64,000 nucleotides of DNA, from the NCBI GenBank assembly GCA_051955985.1, contig JBQCGD010000119.1, forward strand, positions 1-64,000. Reading direction: 5' to 3'. Origin of the DNA: DATKPA01 sp051955985 (lineage in GTDB: Bacteria; Planctomycetota; Phycisphaerae; WQYP01). Under the pieces are notes generated by a model that worked only from the letters and a program-made list of their open reading frames with translations, did no database searches and had not been told where the DNA came from. Shown here in pieces: positions 1 to 8,381 of the stretch (its first letter is position 1; each line of letters starts with the position of its first letter). The translations under genes and the position numbers were made by a program.

Positions 1-25
1 GGGTGCGTTGAAGTGCAAAAAGAGA

Positions 26-60
26 AGCGGCGGAATCGTGAGATTCCGCCGCTTTTGTTT
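26..60. terminator. Intrinsic terminator, possibly bidirectional
   Basis: An 11-bp perfect stem (AGCGGCGGAAT, 26-36, with ATTCCGCCGCT, 43-53) closes a 6-nt loop. On the plus strand it is followed by TTTTGTTTTT, and on the minus strand by TTCTCTTTTT. It sits just past the stop of the minus-strand gene cluster that ends at 77, so it probably ends the ffh-side transcript. It may also stop a plus-strand gene lying outside the window. Confidence 0.8.
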
Positions 61-76
61 TTGCACGGCTCGCAGA

Positions 77-310
77 TCAGTTGTCTGATTTCGACTCGGG
101 ACTGATCTCAATCTTCTCGGGGGAGATTTCGACAAGCTTTCCGTCAATAGAACCAACGAGAGGCACGCCCATTTTTTTGTGCAGGATTCTTACCTGCTCC
201 AAGGAGTCGCGGATGGCGGCATCAACGAGCGTGCCGTCGGTAAAGGCAGCTGCAGGATCGGTTAGCTCTGTTTGTGAGCCGTGTGCAGCACTTTTTGAAC
301 CAGCGACCAT
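77..310 (-). CDS. Small companion protein of the zeta-like kinase
   Basis: A 77-residue, mostly acidic protein. Its middle (DAAIRDSLEQVRILHKKMG, then SIDGKLVEISPE) resembles the small proteins often encoded next to chromosomal zeta-toxin-like P-loop proteins, which carry a helix with an HKxxG motif and end in a short beta strand. The start ATG (308-310) lies inside the expected 3' end of the kinase reading frame, giving about a 49-nt overlap, so the two genes were probably translationally coupled. An antitoxin-like role is only an inference from position. Unlike its partner, this frame is intact. Confidence 0.6.
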   Translation of the reverse strand: MVAGSKSAAHGSQTELTDPAAAFTDGTLVDAAIRDSLEQVRILHKKMGVPLVGSIDGKLVEISPEKIEISPESKSDN

Positions 311-867
311 CGATCAACTCGACAGACATTGTCGGGGCGGCCGGTTCCACTCTCTGCCAGGAGTATAGCAGTTCCGGGGGAGGGAATTGTCGTAGAACCG
401 CCATTCATCTGCGAGCGGGCGATAGAGATCGAAGAAATTGGTCAGGCTGCGCAGGTATCGGCGTCGGATCGTTTCCTCGGGAATGGAGTGTCCGCCGAGA
501 AGAACGCGCTTCGCCACGCGTTGGACGGATAGATCCGCAGAGTCGATCCAGATGTAGGAAAGCAGAAATCGGTATCCGATGATTTGAGCGACGCGATCCG
601 ATCAGCAAAGCTCCGGCTGGCTCCGGTCGTTTCAAACGCAAATGATTCGCGCAGACTCGCGAGTTCGTCCAGCCGCGCGAGCATAATGCGGCCGGCGGGC
701 ATTGCTGCGGCATCCGCGTTGAAACCTGAGATTCCCTTGGCAATGACGTCAGCGTTCACATATTCGAGAACGTGCAGTGCCTGAGCAAGCAAGCCTGGCG
801 CGACGCTGGTTTTTCCAGCACCGTTTGGTCCTGCGATCATTACGACAACAGGATTCGGAGTCGCCAT
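262..867 (-). pseudogene. Zeta-toxin-like P-loop kinase, two frameshifts
   Basis: The N-terminus has a Walker A loop (AGPNGAGKTSVA, residues 13-24) and continues in the style of zeta-toxin/UDP-GlcNAc kinase-like proteins (FETT, then FADRIASLKS). Near 575-586 the homology leaves this frame and continues in a second one (GYRFLLSYIWID, RVAKRVLLGGHSIPEE, FFDLYRPLADEWRFYDNS). Near 376-384, at a G-run, it moves to a third frame (AILLAESGTGRPDN, VCRVDRWSLVQK) ending at a stop at 262. Without both shifts the protein would be about 200 residues, normal for the family. It starts 3 nt after the ffh stop, so it was co-transcribed with ffh. It is either a decayed gene or two assembly indels. Confidence 0.75.
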
Positions 868-870
868 TTG

Positions 871-2355
871 CTATTTGCCTCGCAGGCGTTTCTGGCGGAG
901 TTTGCGTTTTTGTTCGGGGGTGAGGCGGGATTTCTGCTGGGTTTCGGCGTGGAGTTTGGGCATCTGGCCGGGGATGAGCTTGGTCATGTCGAACTGGGAC
1001 ATGGCCTGGGCCATTTTGAGGCGGGAGCCCATGGAGAGGCCGGACATCTTTTTGGCCATTTCGCGGGAGGCGGAGAAGCCTTTGACGAGGCGGGAGACGT
1101 CTTCGGCTTCGACGCCGGCGCCGCGGGCGATGCGGCGGCGTCGGGAGCCGTCGATGATGTCGGGGTTATCGCGTTCCTTGCGGTTCATGGACTGGATGAT
1201 GGCTTCGGTTTTGTTGAGTTCCTCTTCGGGGATCTGGATGTCCTTGAGGGCCTGGCCGACCCCGGGGAGGAGGCCCATGATCTGCTTGAGGGGGCCCATT
1301 TTGCGGACGCTGCGCATCTGTTCGAGGAAGTCGTCGAGGGTGAAGGTGGCCTTGGCCATTTTTTCCTGGAGCTTGGCGGCCTTGGCTTCGTCGAATTCGC
1401 TCTGGGCTTTTTCGACGAGGGTGAGGATGTCGCCCATGCCGAGCATGCGCTGGGCGATGCGTTCGGGGTGGAATTCTTCGAGGGCTTCGAGTTTTTCGCC
1501 GACGCCGATGAATTTGATGGGTTTGCCGGTGATGGTTTTGACGGAGAGCGCGGCGCCGCCGCGGGTGTCGGAGTCGAACTTGGTGAGGATGATGCCATCG
1601 AGTTCGAGCTGTTCGTTGAAGGCCTTGGCGGAGTTGACGGCGTCCTGGCCGACCATGGCATCGACGACGAGGAAGATCTGGTGGGGCTTGACCTGGACGT
1701 TGACGGCCTTGAGTTCCATCATGAGGGGCTGATCGATGTGGAGGCGGCCGGCGGTGTCGAGGATGACGATGTCGCGGCCGTTCTTTTTGGCGAATTCGAC
1801 GGCGTTGCGGCAGACTTGGACGGGGTTCTTGTTCTCGCGCTCGGAGTAAACGGGCACATCGAGCTGGGCGCCGAGGGTGTGGAGCTGGTCGATGGCGGCG
1901 GGGCGCTGGAGGTCAGCGGCGACGAGGAGGGGGTTTTTGCCTTTGGATTTGAGGTAGAGTGCGAGCTTGCCGCAGGTGGTGGTTTTGCCGGAACCCTGGA
2001 GGCCGCACATCATGAGGATGGTGGGGGGGGGATCGACGAAGAGGATGCGCGGTGGCTGGGGGACGGGCTGGCCATCCTCGGTGAATTCCTGTTCGCCCAT
2101 GAGGCGGACGAGTTCGTCGTAGACGATTTTGACCATCTGCTGGCCGGGCTCGACGGAGGCGAGCACCTCGGTACCGACGGCCTTCTGGGTGACGTCGGAA
2201 ACGAAGCGGTTAACGACGTCGTAGTGCACATCGGCTTCGAGGAGCGCGGTGCGGACTTCGCGCATGGCGTCGCGGACGTTCCCCTCGGAGATTTTTCCTT
2301 TGCCGGAGAGGTTGCGGAAGAGTGTCCCGAATTTATCCTGCAATGATTCGAACAT
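871..2355 (-). CDS. ffh: Signal recognition particle protein Ffh
   Basis: A 494-residue SRP54-type GTPase that binds signal peptides and SRP RNA and delivers nascent chains to FtsY at the membrane. Domain order is N (helical bundle, MFESLQDKF start), G (P-loop GLQGSGKTTT, DTAGRLHID, TKFDSDTRGG) and M (SRRRRIARGAG, the RNA-binding region, then a Met-rich helix). The C-terminus is very basic (RKLRQKRLRGK). An ATG at 2361 is possible, but the ATG at 2355 gives the usual MFESL start and places GAGAG 6-7 nt upstream. A run of nine G on the plus strand (about 2023-2031) encodes the PPP just before the P-loop and could be an indel hotspot. It is followed immediately by the kinase pseudogene. Confidence 0.97.
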   Translation of the reverse strand: MFESLQDKFGTLFRNLSGKGKISEGNVRDAMREVRTALLEADVHYDVVNRFVSDVTQKAVGTEVLASVEPGQQMVKIVYDELVRLMGEQEFTEDGQPVPQPPRILFVDPPPTILMMCGLQGSGKTTTCGKLALYLKSKGKNPLLVAADLQRPAAIDQLHTLGAQLDVPVYSERENKNPVQVCRNAVEFAKKNGRDIVILDTAGRLHIDQPLMMELKAVNVQVKPHQIFLVVDAMVGQDAVNSAKAFNEQLELDGIILTKFDSDTRGGAALSVKTITGKPIKFIGVGEKLEALEEFHPERIAQRMLGMGDILTLVEKAQSEFDEAKAAKLQEKMAKATFTLDDFLEQMRSVRKMGPLKQIMGLLPGVGQALKDIQIPEEELNKTEAIIQSMNRKERDNPDIIDGSRRRRIARGAGVEAEDVSRLVKGFSASREMAKKMSGLSMGSRLKMAQAMSQFDMTKLIPGQMPKLHAETQQKSRLTPEQKRKLRQKRLRGK

Positions 2356-2432
2356 GTGCATCTCTCAAACGTGTGAAGGCAACAACGCGGCCATCCATTT
2401 TAGGATGCCGTTCCTCGATCACCAAAGGGGGC

Positions 2433-2981
2433 TCAGCGTGCCGGCTCGTAGCGGAATTTCTGGCCGCCGACGGCGGCCTGAGCCATGAGGCCGGACTCGG
2501 GGAGCGTGAAGGTGATGACGCCGCGGCGGTAATCGGCGGCCGCGGCGGCGCCATTGGAGGCGGCGACGGCGGTTGCGCGGGCATCGAACTCGAGGGTGGA
2601 CTGCTTGAAATCGACGAAGCTTCCTTCGTTTTCAAAGAAGAGGACTTCGGCGTATTTCTGGGCGCCAAGCTGGGCGCCGATGGAGCCTTGGGAAACGTCG
2701 GCGTATCCGACGAGCTGGCCGCGCTGGAAGACTTCGCCATTGCCATGGGCGCCGCCCACACCGATGGCCGCGGTGATGACGCGGGGGAAGACGACGTAGG
2801 CGTAGGCGGTATCAAAGAACCGCTGGATGGAGGGATCGATTTCCTTAAAATCATGGATGGCGGCCTGGGTGCGTTCGGTGAGGAGCTGGCGATCGACGGA
2901 ATCGCCGGGATTGGGGTGGGTGCCACAGGCGGCGAGCGTCATGGTGAGTCCCGCCAGAATCGTGCGATGTTTCCAGTGCAT
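2433..2981 (-). CDS. SYLF/Ysc84-domain lipoprotein
   Basis: A 182-residue protein with a lipoprotein signal (hydrophobic stretch, then LAAC with Cys about residue 19), so it is likely anchored in a membrane facing the periplasm. The body (FFDTAYAYVVFPRVITAAIG, GEVFQRGQLVGYADVSQGSI, KYAEVLFFENEGSF) matches the SYLF (Ysc84, formerly DUF500) lipid-binding fold. These proteins bind phosphoinositides or membranes in eukaryotes; the bacterial role is unknown. It lies on the same strand as ffh, 77 nt upstream of the ffh start, which fits independent or loosely coupled expression. Confidence 0.85.
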   Translation of the reverse strand: MHWKHRTILAGLTMTLAACGTHPNPGDSVDRQLLTERTQAAIHDFKEIDPSIQRFFDTAYAYVVFPRVITAAIGVGGAHGNGEVFQRGQLVGYADVSQGSIGAQLGAQKYAEVLFFENEGSFVDFKQSTLEFDARATAVAASNGAAAAADYRRGVITFTLPESGLMAQAAVGGQKFRYEPAR

Positions 2982-3085
2982 ATCGACCTCCCGTCAGAGC
3001 GCGAAAAGAAAGATTCTATGCGGGGCGGCTCTTTCTGGCGAGGCTTGGCGCAGATGGGAGTTGATCGCCTCTCCCCCGGAGTGAC

Positions 3086-4045
3086 TCACCTCTGGCGCGG
3101 GCGGTGGGTCCTGGGCGTGTACATCTGCTGCGCCATGTGTCCCGCCCACACTCCCATGAGGGAACACGCGAAGAACCAGAGGATCAGGGCGTTTTCGCCG
3201 CCGACGACGGAAGCTGCGGAGTAGCCTACGGCCTGCGTGATGCCGGCGAAGACGACGACGGGGACGAGGAGCGCTGCGCCGATGCGGTAGAGCGCCCGGC
3301 GGGGCATGATGAGTCGTTTTTCGCCCATGGCCGCGCCGACCATGATGGCGGACTGCAAGAGGAAGAGCATGACGACGATCCAGACGGACTCGGCGATGAA
3401 CTTAACGGCGAAGGTGAACATCACGACGCATACGCTGAGGGCGGCGTGATAATCGGCCAAAAACTTGGTGATGTGCCGGCTGTCGATGACGGTATCGGGC
3501 TCGCCTTTCTCCGGAACGAGCTGCGCAAAATAGGACTCGGCGAGAGGTTGAGGGACGATGTCCTGCCCCATGACGCGCTGGTAAACGGAGCGGTCGGTGA
3601 TGAGGGTGGCCATGTCGCCCTTGATGGATGCGAAGGCGCTCTTTCCGGTGGTATCCACGACGAAGGGCTGGCCGTTGAAATCGAAATCGCAGGGCTGTTT
3701 GGCGTCCTTGGGGGCGCTGACCACGCCGTCGCTGTTGATCCGGAGGGGGGGGTATTCCTTGTCGTAATTGGCGGCGAACTGGTGAGCGAATGTGAAGAAT
3801 TGGGAACGCTGGCTGAGCGCCACGGCTCCGGAGGCAATCACGACAGCGAGGATCAGGGGCAGGAGGGTGACCCAGAAGGGATATTGCGCGGCGGCGGGCC
3901 AGGACTCCGGCTTGAGCAGCAGCATCACGAACCGCGGCAGCAGTGCAGGGGGCTTGGGATAGGCGCGCACGATGCCAGGCGGCCGCGGCACACCGACGCC
4001 GGCGCCTGATGTCTGTGGCTTTGCCCCTGGCTGCTGCGAATCCAT
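3086..4045 (-). CDS. DUF1189-like integral membrane protein
   Basis: A 319-residue protein. A cytoplasmic Pro-rich N-terminus is followed by one membrane helix (LLPLILAVVIASGAVAL), a roughly 150-residue extracytoplasmic domain and four C-terminal membrane helices (starting VVMFTFAVKFI, IVVMLFLLQSAIMVGAAM, AALLVPVVVFAGITQAVG and ALILWFFACSLMGVW). This architecture is that of the DUF1189 family, whose function is unknown. An upstream ATG at 4150 would add 35 residues without signal or domain character, so the ATG at 4045 is preferred (AAGGGA 7-12 nt upstream). No metabolic partner is visible beside it. Confidence 0.7.
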   Translation of the reverse strand: MDSQQPGAKPQTSGAGVGVPRPPGIVRAYPKPPALLPRFVMLLLKPESWPAAAQYPFWVTLLPLILAVVIASGAVALSQRSQFFTFAHQFAANYDKEYPPLRINSDGVVSAPKDAKQPCDFDFNGQPFVVDTTGKSAFASIKGDMATLITDRSVYQRVMGQDIVPQPLAESYFAQLVPEKGEPDTVIDSRHITKFLADYHAALSVCVVMFTFAVKFIAESVWIVVMLFLLQSAIMVGAAMGEKRLIMPRRALYRIGAALLVPVVVFAGITQAVGYSAASVVGGENALILWFFACSLMGVWAGHMAQQMYTPRTHRPRQR

Positions 4046-4144
4046 GTCCAATCCCTTGCGGTGTCTGAAAAAAATTGAAACCACACTATAGCAATCGGCT
4101 TCCCCCGCGCCCAACCCATGGGGTGCTCCATCGGCGGATGAGGC

Positions 4145-4189
4145 AAACAAAAAAGCCCCGCGGGCTTCGCGAGGCTTTTGTTTGTTTGT
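4145..4189. terminator. Terminator downstream of efp
   Basis: A nearly symmetric element: AAACAAAAAAGCC with CGCG-type inner stem pairs with GGCTTTTGTTTGTTT. Both strands end in T-rich tracts, so it can terminate in either direction. It lies 22 nt beyond the efp stop codon and upstream of the DUF1189-like gene, separating those two minus-strand units. Confidence 0.85.
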
Positions 4190-4210
4190 CGAAGGGGGGG
4201 ATCCGGCGGC

Positions 4211-4777
4211 TTATTCGTTTACGCGGCCGAGGTATTCGCCGGAGCGGGTGTCGATTTTGACGACGGTGCCCTGTTCGATGAAGTCGGGCACGTTCACGAT
4301 GAGGCCGGTTTCGAGTTTTGCGTCCTTGCCGACGTTGCTGACGGTGGCGCCCTTGATGCTGGGGGGGCAGTCGACGATCTGGAGTTCGACGGTGTTGGGG
4401 AGTTCGACGGAGAAGGGCTTGCCCTGGTACATGGTGATCTGGACCTGGGTGTTGGGCTTGAGGTACTGGACGGCTTCACCGACGACATCGCCGGAGAGCT
4501 CGATCTGGTCGTAGTCCTCGAGGTTCATGAAGTGGTGCTTGCCCTGTTCGGAATAGAGGTATTCCATGGGCTTTTGTTCGAGGAAGGCTTGTTGGAGTTC
4601 ATCGTCGACGCGGAAGCGTTGTTCGATGATGGAGCCGGTGCCGGTGTCGCGGAGCTTGACCTGCATGAAGGAGCGCCAGTTGCCCTTGGAGACCTTGGCG
4701 AAATCATGGACGGTGTAGAGTTTGTTGTTCCATTCGACGGCGATGCCGCGGCGGAGATCGATCGCTTTGATACCCAT
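4211..4777 (-). CDS. efp: Elongation factor P
   Basis: A 188-residue, full-length EF-P that relieves ribosome stalling at polyproline stretches. It has three beta-barrel domains: an N-terminal KOW-like domain (residues 1-65), a central OB domain (YLYSEQGKHHFMNLEDYDQI) and a C-terminal OB domain ending SGEYLGRVNE. The tip loop that carries the modified residue reads KVSKGNWRS (Lys31 in the KG pair), which is not the usual KPGKGQ/N loop and is two residues longer before the QVKLR strand. No modification enzyme (EpmA/B, EarP, YmfI) is nearby. The gene is monocistronic between a tRNA and a terminator. Confidence 0.95.
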   Translation of the reverse strand: MGIKAIDLRRGIAVEWNNKLYTVHDFAKVSKGNWRSFMQVKLRDTGTGSIIEQRFRVDDELQQAFLEQKPMEYLYSEQGKHHFMNLEDYDQIELSGDVVGEAVQYLKPNTQVQITMYQGKPFSVELPNTVELQIVDCPPSIKGATVSNVGKDAKLETGLIVNVPDFIEQGTVVKIDTRSGEYLGRVNE

Positions 4778-4787
4778 GGATTCCTCG

Positions 4788-4850
4788 GAGAAGTCAGAAG
4801 ACAGGAGTCAGAAGTCAGGAGCCTGGGGAAGCGGGACCTTCTGACTTCTC
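4788..4850. repeat. Inverted repeat with short internal direct repeats
   Basis: The 13-nt arm GAGAAGTCAGAAG (4788-4800) is perfectly inverted at 4838-4850 (CTTCTGACTTCTC). The left half also contains imperfect direct copies of GTCAGAAG and CAGGAG between 4791 and 4821. It sits between the efp start and tRNA-Glu, so it could form a hairpin in the efp leader or be a small mobile repeat. No second copy is seen in the window. Confidence 0.6.
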
Positions 4851-4857
4851 AGTAAAA

Positions 4858-4930
4858 TGCCCCCATGGGGATTCGAACCCCAGTTACAGGCGTGAAAAGC
4901 CCGTGTCCTAGGCCTCTAGACGATGGGGGC
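4858..4930 (-). tRNA. tRNA-Glu (TTC)
   Basis: On the minus strand the acceptor arms GCCCCCA and TGGGGGC pair fully. The T arm contains GGTTCGAATCC, and the anticodon loop CTTTTCA gives anticodon TTC (Glu). The CCA end is not encoded; the discriminator is A. It lies directly upstream of efp on the same strand. Confidence 0.95.
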
Positions 4931-5085
4931 GTCCGGGCGAAAGAGCTCAGTAGTATAACGGCGGGTCATTGTGATGACAAATGAGTTGGGAGGTGTAAAG
5001 TTGAAAAACGGGCGTGATGGATAGAAATGCTGGGAATCTGGACGGAAAGAATCGGTATTTGGGGGGTATTTGAACGTGTTTTCTG

Positions 5086-6825
5086 TCAGCTTCGGCGGCG
5101 GCGTGCAAGGAGGGGGATCGCTCCGGCGAGGATTGCGAGGGAGGCGGGCTCAGGCGCTGCGGCGGATGGAGAGGCGAACAGTGTAGCGGCGGCGGTGGTG
5201 GCAGGAGAGGTCATGGCGACGTTGCCCGAGACGCGGCCGAAATTGTTGACGACGTCGGAGAGATCGGAAAGGTCGACGCTGGCGGCGCCGTCGAAGTTGC
5301 CGTCCGTCCAGAGAGAGGTTTGGGCCCCGACGTGATTCAGCACGGTGGAAAGATCAGAGAGATCGACGTGGCCGTCGAGGTTGGCATCGCCGAGCATCAT
5401 TGCGTTGAAAGCGAGGCCGTAGGTGTCGCTGGTGCTGACCTTGTTGGCGGTCTGCTTGACGACCTGGAGATCGTAGGCGCCGGCGGGGAGATTTTGGGCG
5501 TAGAGATACTCGACGTTGTCGACGGTGCTGGCGCTGGAAGCGACCAGGGTTCCGGCGGAGTTGTAAAGCAGCAAGTCGAAGTTGTTGATTCCGGTGATGG
5601 TGGTGATGCCGTTGAGGACGGAACCAGCGGGGCGATACCAGGTCAGCGCAGTTGAGAGCGTGGAGGGGGAAGTAATGTTGAGCAGGTAGTGGGAGACCGA
5701 TACCGGTTGGCCAACCTGCGACGAGAGGGAGGCGAGGTCCCAGCCGGCGCTCCCGACGGTGGCACCGGTGGCGGGGGTGGTGGAAGTATTGACAGTGGTG
5801 GGGCCACGTTTTCCCCCAGCGAGCGTCTGGTAGGAGGCATATGCGTTGACTACGCCGGCACCATAGGTGGGATCGAGCGGGGCGGTGGTGGTGTGGGTCC
5901 AGCCGACGGGCTTGCTGGCACCAGCGAGGAGGAGGGCCTTGATGGTGCGGGGGTTGACCGCGAGGGCTTCCGTGGAAGCGGAGGTACCGCCGGCGCCGGC
6001 CTGGCCGGCCTGCACCATGACGGCGGCGACGCCGGAGACATAGGGTGTTGAAAAGCTGGTGGCGCCGCCGGGCGCGGAGATATCGGGTTTTGAACGGCCG
6101 TCGGAGGTGGGCCCGACGCTGGTGATTCCGTTGCTGTCGCCGACGGTGATGACGTTGTAGGCAGTGCCGGGGAGTTGGGGGGCTCCGGAATTCCCGGCTG
6201 CGGTGACGAGGATGAGGCCGTGGTTGGCGACATAGTTGTCGTAGAATTGGATGGTCTGGGCGGCGGCACTGGCGCTTGTGTTGCCGAAGACGAAGCTCTG
6301 ATTCATCACGGAGACGGGCGGGGCGCCTGCGGGAGCGAGCGGCGTTTGGAGGGGGGCATTGGCGACGACGACGTTGTTGAACCAGTAGTTGGCGTTGTAT
6401 TCGACATCGGCGGAAACACCGGGAGCGGCGCCGAGGTATGTGGCGAAGTAATTGGAGGCGACCTGGGTTGCGTGGCTGGAATTGAGGCCGGAGGTGTAGG
6501 TGGTGGTGGGGGAGGCGCCGACCTTGCCAACGTAAGTGGGAGTCACGGTTGAATTGACAGCGGGGTCATATTCGTAGTTGTTCTGGTCGTACTGGGGGTC
6601 GTAGGGGGCGGTTCCGTTGGGGTCGTTTGGGTTGTAATAGGTGCTGGCTTCGGCCTGGCCGACGGAGACACCAGCGCCGGTGAGCTCGGGACGAGCGGCG
6701 CGGAGCTGGGCAACGCCAATGGCGTCGAGATCCGTTGCCTGGGCGGTGGACGGGAAGAAAGAAGCTCCGGAGAGGAGGGCGGCCAAGAGGAGCCGATCCG
6801 CCACCGCGCGCCGATTGTCATACAT
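5086..6825 (-). CDS. Secreted subtilisin-like protease, dockerin-like, PEP-CTERM
   Basis: A 579-residue secreted protein. The signal peptide (RLLLAALLSGASFF, cleavage after AQA) supports the ATG at 6825 over one at 6912. The S8-type peptidase region follows: HATQ around the catalytic His, VTAAGNSG for the oxyanion Asn region, and ISAPGGATSFSTPYVSGVAA around the nucleophilic Ser. The catalytic Asp is not obvious to me. Next come an immunoglobulin-like or pre-peptidase-like stretch and a pair of calcium-loop repeats (GDANLDGHVDLSDL, DGAASVDLSDL) like type I dockerins. It ends in the sorting tail PEPASLAILAGAIPLLARRRR, for exosortase processing and surface retention. No exosortase is in the window. 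Confidence 0.85.
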   Translation of the reverse strand: MYDNRRAVADRLLLAALLSGASFFPSTAQATDLDAIGVAQLRAARPELTGAGVSVGQAEASTYYNPNDPNGTAPYDPQYDQNNYEYDPAVNSTVTPTYVGKVGASPTTTYTSGLNSSHATQVASNYFATYLGAAPGVSADVEYNANYWFNNVVVANAPLQTPLAPAGAPPVSVMNQSFVFGNTSASAAAQTIQFYDNYVANHGLILVTAAGNSGAPQLPGTAYNVITVGDSNGITSVGPTSDGRSKPDISAPGGATSFSTPYVSGVAAVMVQAGQAGAGGTSASTEALAVNPRTIKALLLAGASKPVGWTHTTTAPLDPTYGAGVVNAYASYQTLAGGKRGPTTVNTSTTPATGATVGSAGWDLASLSSQVGQPVSVSHYLLNITSPSTLSTALTWYRPAGSVLNGITTITGINNFDLLLYNSAGTLVASSASTVDNVEYLYAQNLPAGAYDLQVVKQTANKVSTSDTYGLAFNAMMLGDANLDGHVDLSDLSTVLNHVGAQTSLWTDGNFDGAASVDLSDLSDVVNNFGRVSGNVAMTSPATTAAATLFASPSAAAPEPASLAILAGAIPLLARRRRS

Positions 6826-6998
6826 GGGAAACGTCTCAACTGCAAAGCCGCCTCGCAGTAGTACTATGACTCCAAAACGTGGCATGCCAAGCTCTTCCGG
6901 AGCTTTTTTCAACGATTTGTCCGATAATCTTCGGGTGGTTTCACCAGTGCGATGACATTCGGCGGAGCTTCCCGTAATCTACCGGCAGCCGATGTAGC

Positions 6999-7083
6999 GC
7001 CCGGGTGGCGGAACGGCAGACGCTGAGGCCTTAAAAGCCTTTGGAGAGTAATCTCCGTGTGGGTTCGACTCCCATCCCGGGCA
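6999..7083 (+). tRNA. tRNA-Leu (TAA)
   Basis: Acceptor arms GCCCGGG and CCCGGGC pair. The variable arm is long (GGAGAGTAATCTCC), as in class II tRNAs, and the anticodon loop CTTAAAA gives TAA (Leu). The T arm is GGGTTCGACTCCC. CCA is not encoded. It is oriented away from the subtilase gene. Confidence 0.95.
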
Positions 7084-7586
7084 ATGGGAGGGGGGGATTG
7101 CAGATTGCCTTCTTTACCAAAAGCTTACAGATGGGGCGGCAGGGCGGGGCGCTCGAGCTGAACTTCCTCAGATGCGGTATGACAGTCCGACCGGGGTTGT
7201 GCGTGTCTCGGGTTCGATAATCATTTGCCTCGCCATGGTTTATCGCATGTTGTGGTTCTCCATCGCCCCCCTTCAAGTAATAAACACGACCAGGTTGGTG
7301 CACAAATTGACAACCGATAATTCCGCAGTATTCTCGAAGTGAGCAGTAAGGCGTACTAAATCCAATGCCGGGCCTGTTCGTGCGGCAATTGGAATGTGGC
7401 GGCGTAGCGGGCGAGGAATACACCGGGACCTTTCCACGGCCCCATTGGATTCTCTTCCCCGCCTTCGTCTCGTGGCCGAAGGTGGAGTTTGCCGGAGCGT
7501 CTATGTTTCCGGCCGTTCGTTGTCTCGCAGGCGGCTGCTCCTTCACGTCCCCTGCGCTTTCCTCTTAGAGGATCGGAGAAAATCAC
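7084..7586. other. Intergenic region, no supported gene
   Basis: About 500 bases between tRNA-Leu and the next PEP-CTERM gene. The only long open frame (minus strand) runs back through the tRNA and has no protein-like character, so I reject it. The second half has lower GC and holds the promoter candidate listed separately. The last 25 bases carry the GGAG ribosome site of the downstream gene. Confidence 0.6.
7307..7334 (+). promoter_or_regulatory. Candidate sigma-70 promoter
   Basis: A consensus -35 TTGACA (7307-7312) is followed after 16 nt by TATTCT (7329-7334, 4 of 6 matches). Initiation near 7341 would give a leader of about 245 nt before the PEP-CTERM gene at 7587, so this site is only a candidate. 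Confidence 0.35.
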
Positions 7587-8360
7587 ATGAAGCGTGCGAT
7601 TCTGATTACGGCTGTAGCTGCTGCGCTCGGATGGGGCGCCCTGAACGCGTCGGCTCTCACCTACACCGAACTGGCGTCCGGCACGTTCGGCAGTGCCACC
7701 CTGCCGGGGAACGCCCAGGAATACTATCACGACACTTTCGGATTCGGCGCTTATTACTACGACATCTATGGGCGCGTTATCAGCAACGCCGCTCCGACGA
7801 CGACTGCACCGGGCGCCTTGACGCAAATCAATATGAATTTGTGGTCCGGCACCGATGTCGATCTGTTCCAGATTCAGATCACGGACCCGTCTACGTTCAC
7901 GGCTTACATCGCAAACTCCACGAATAAACTTGTCCTCTTCAATTCGCTCGGCAAGGCCCTCGCGGGGGTCACGGGAGGCGCTTCGGCTTCGACGGATCCG
8001 AATGTGATCAAGGGGAGTGACATTCCGGGGCTCGTGGCAGGCACCTACTACATCGGGGAATCGAATCCGGGTGGGCAGCCTTTCAACAGTTCCGGGACGG
8101 CTATTTTTGATTTCAGCAGCCCCGGCGAAGTTTTCCCGCTTGCCGGCGTCACGGACCAGGTTCTTTCGAGCGATCCGTTCCAGGCGTGGGGTCTCTCGAA
8201 TGGCGCTTCCTTGATCGGGCCGAGTTCGTTCACTTCCGGGCAGACGTCCATTTTTCTCTCGGGCGCGTCTGCGGTGGTCACGCCCGAACCCGCCTCGTTG
8301 GCGCTCGCTTCGGTCGGTGCACTGGGGTTGTTTGCCCGTCGTCGACGCGTCGCTCGTTAA
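7587..8360 (+). CDS. PEP-CTERM surface protein, function unknown
   Basis: A 257-residue secreted protein. It has a Sec signal peptide (MKRAILITAVAAALGWGAL, cleavage after ASA), a beta-rich Tyr/Gly/Ser/Thr body (GFGAYYYDIYGRV, a WSGTDVDLFQIQI strand, AGTYYIGESNPGGQ) and a C-terminal PEP-CTERM tail (PEPASLALASVGALGLFARR, followed by basic residues). The middle part, which describes a quantity dissolving into an ideal-like beta sandwich, resembles pre-peptidase C-terminal (PPC)-type modules, but this is weak. The ribosome site GGAG lies about 10 nt before ATG. It is a single-gene unit ended by a strong terminator at 8382. Confidence 0.85.
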   Translation: MKRAILITAVAAALGWGALNASALTYTELASGTFGSATLPGNAQEYYHDTFGFGAYYYDIYGRVISNAAPTTTAPGALTQINMNLWSGTDVDLFQIQITDPSTFTAYIANSTNKLVLFNSLGKALAGVTGGASASTDPNVIKGSDIPGLVAGTYYIGESNPGGQPFNSSGTAIFDFSSPGEVFPLAGVTDQVLSSDPFQAWGLSNGASLIGPSSFTSGQTSIFLSGASAVVTPEPASLALASVGALGLFARRRRVAR

Positions 8361-8381
8361 GAGCCTGTCGCATAGAACAAG

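Noticed and set aside
772..2346. Long plus-strand open frame (over 500 codons) opposite ffh
   Set aside because: It is the antisense shadow of ffh, produced by high GC; composition is Gly/Asp/Phe-rich without domains.
7031..7546. Minus-strand 171-codon frame across tRNA-Leu
   Set aside because: It covers the tRNA and has no protein-like features.
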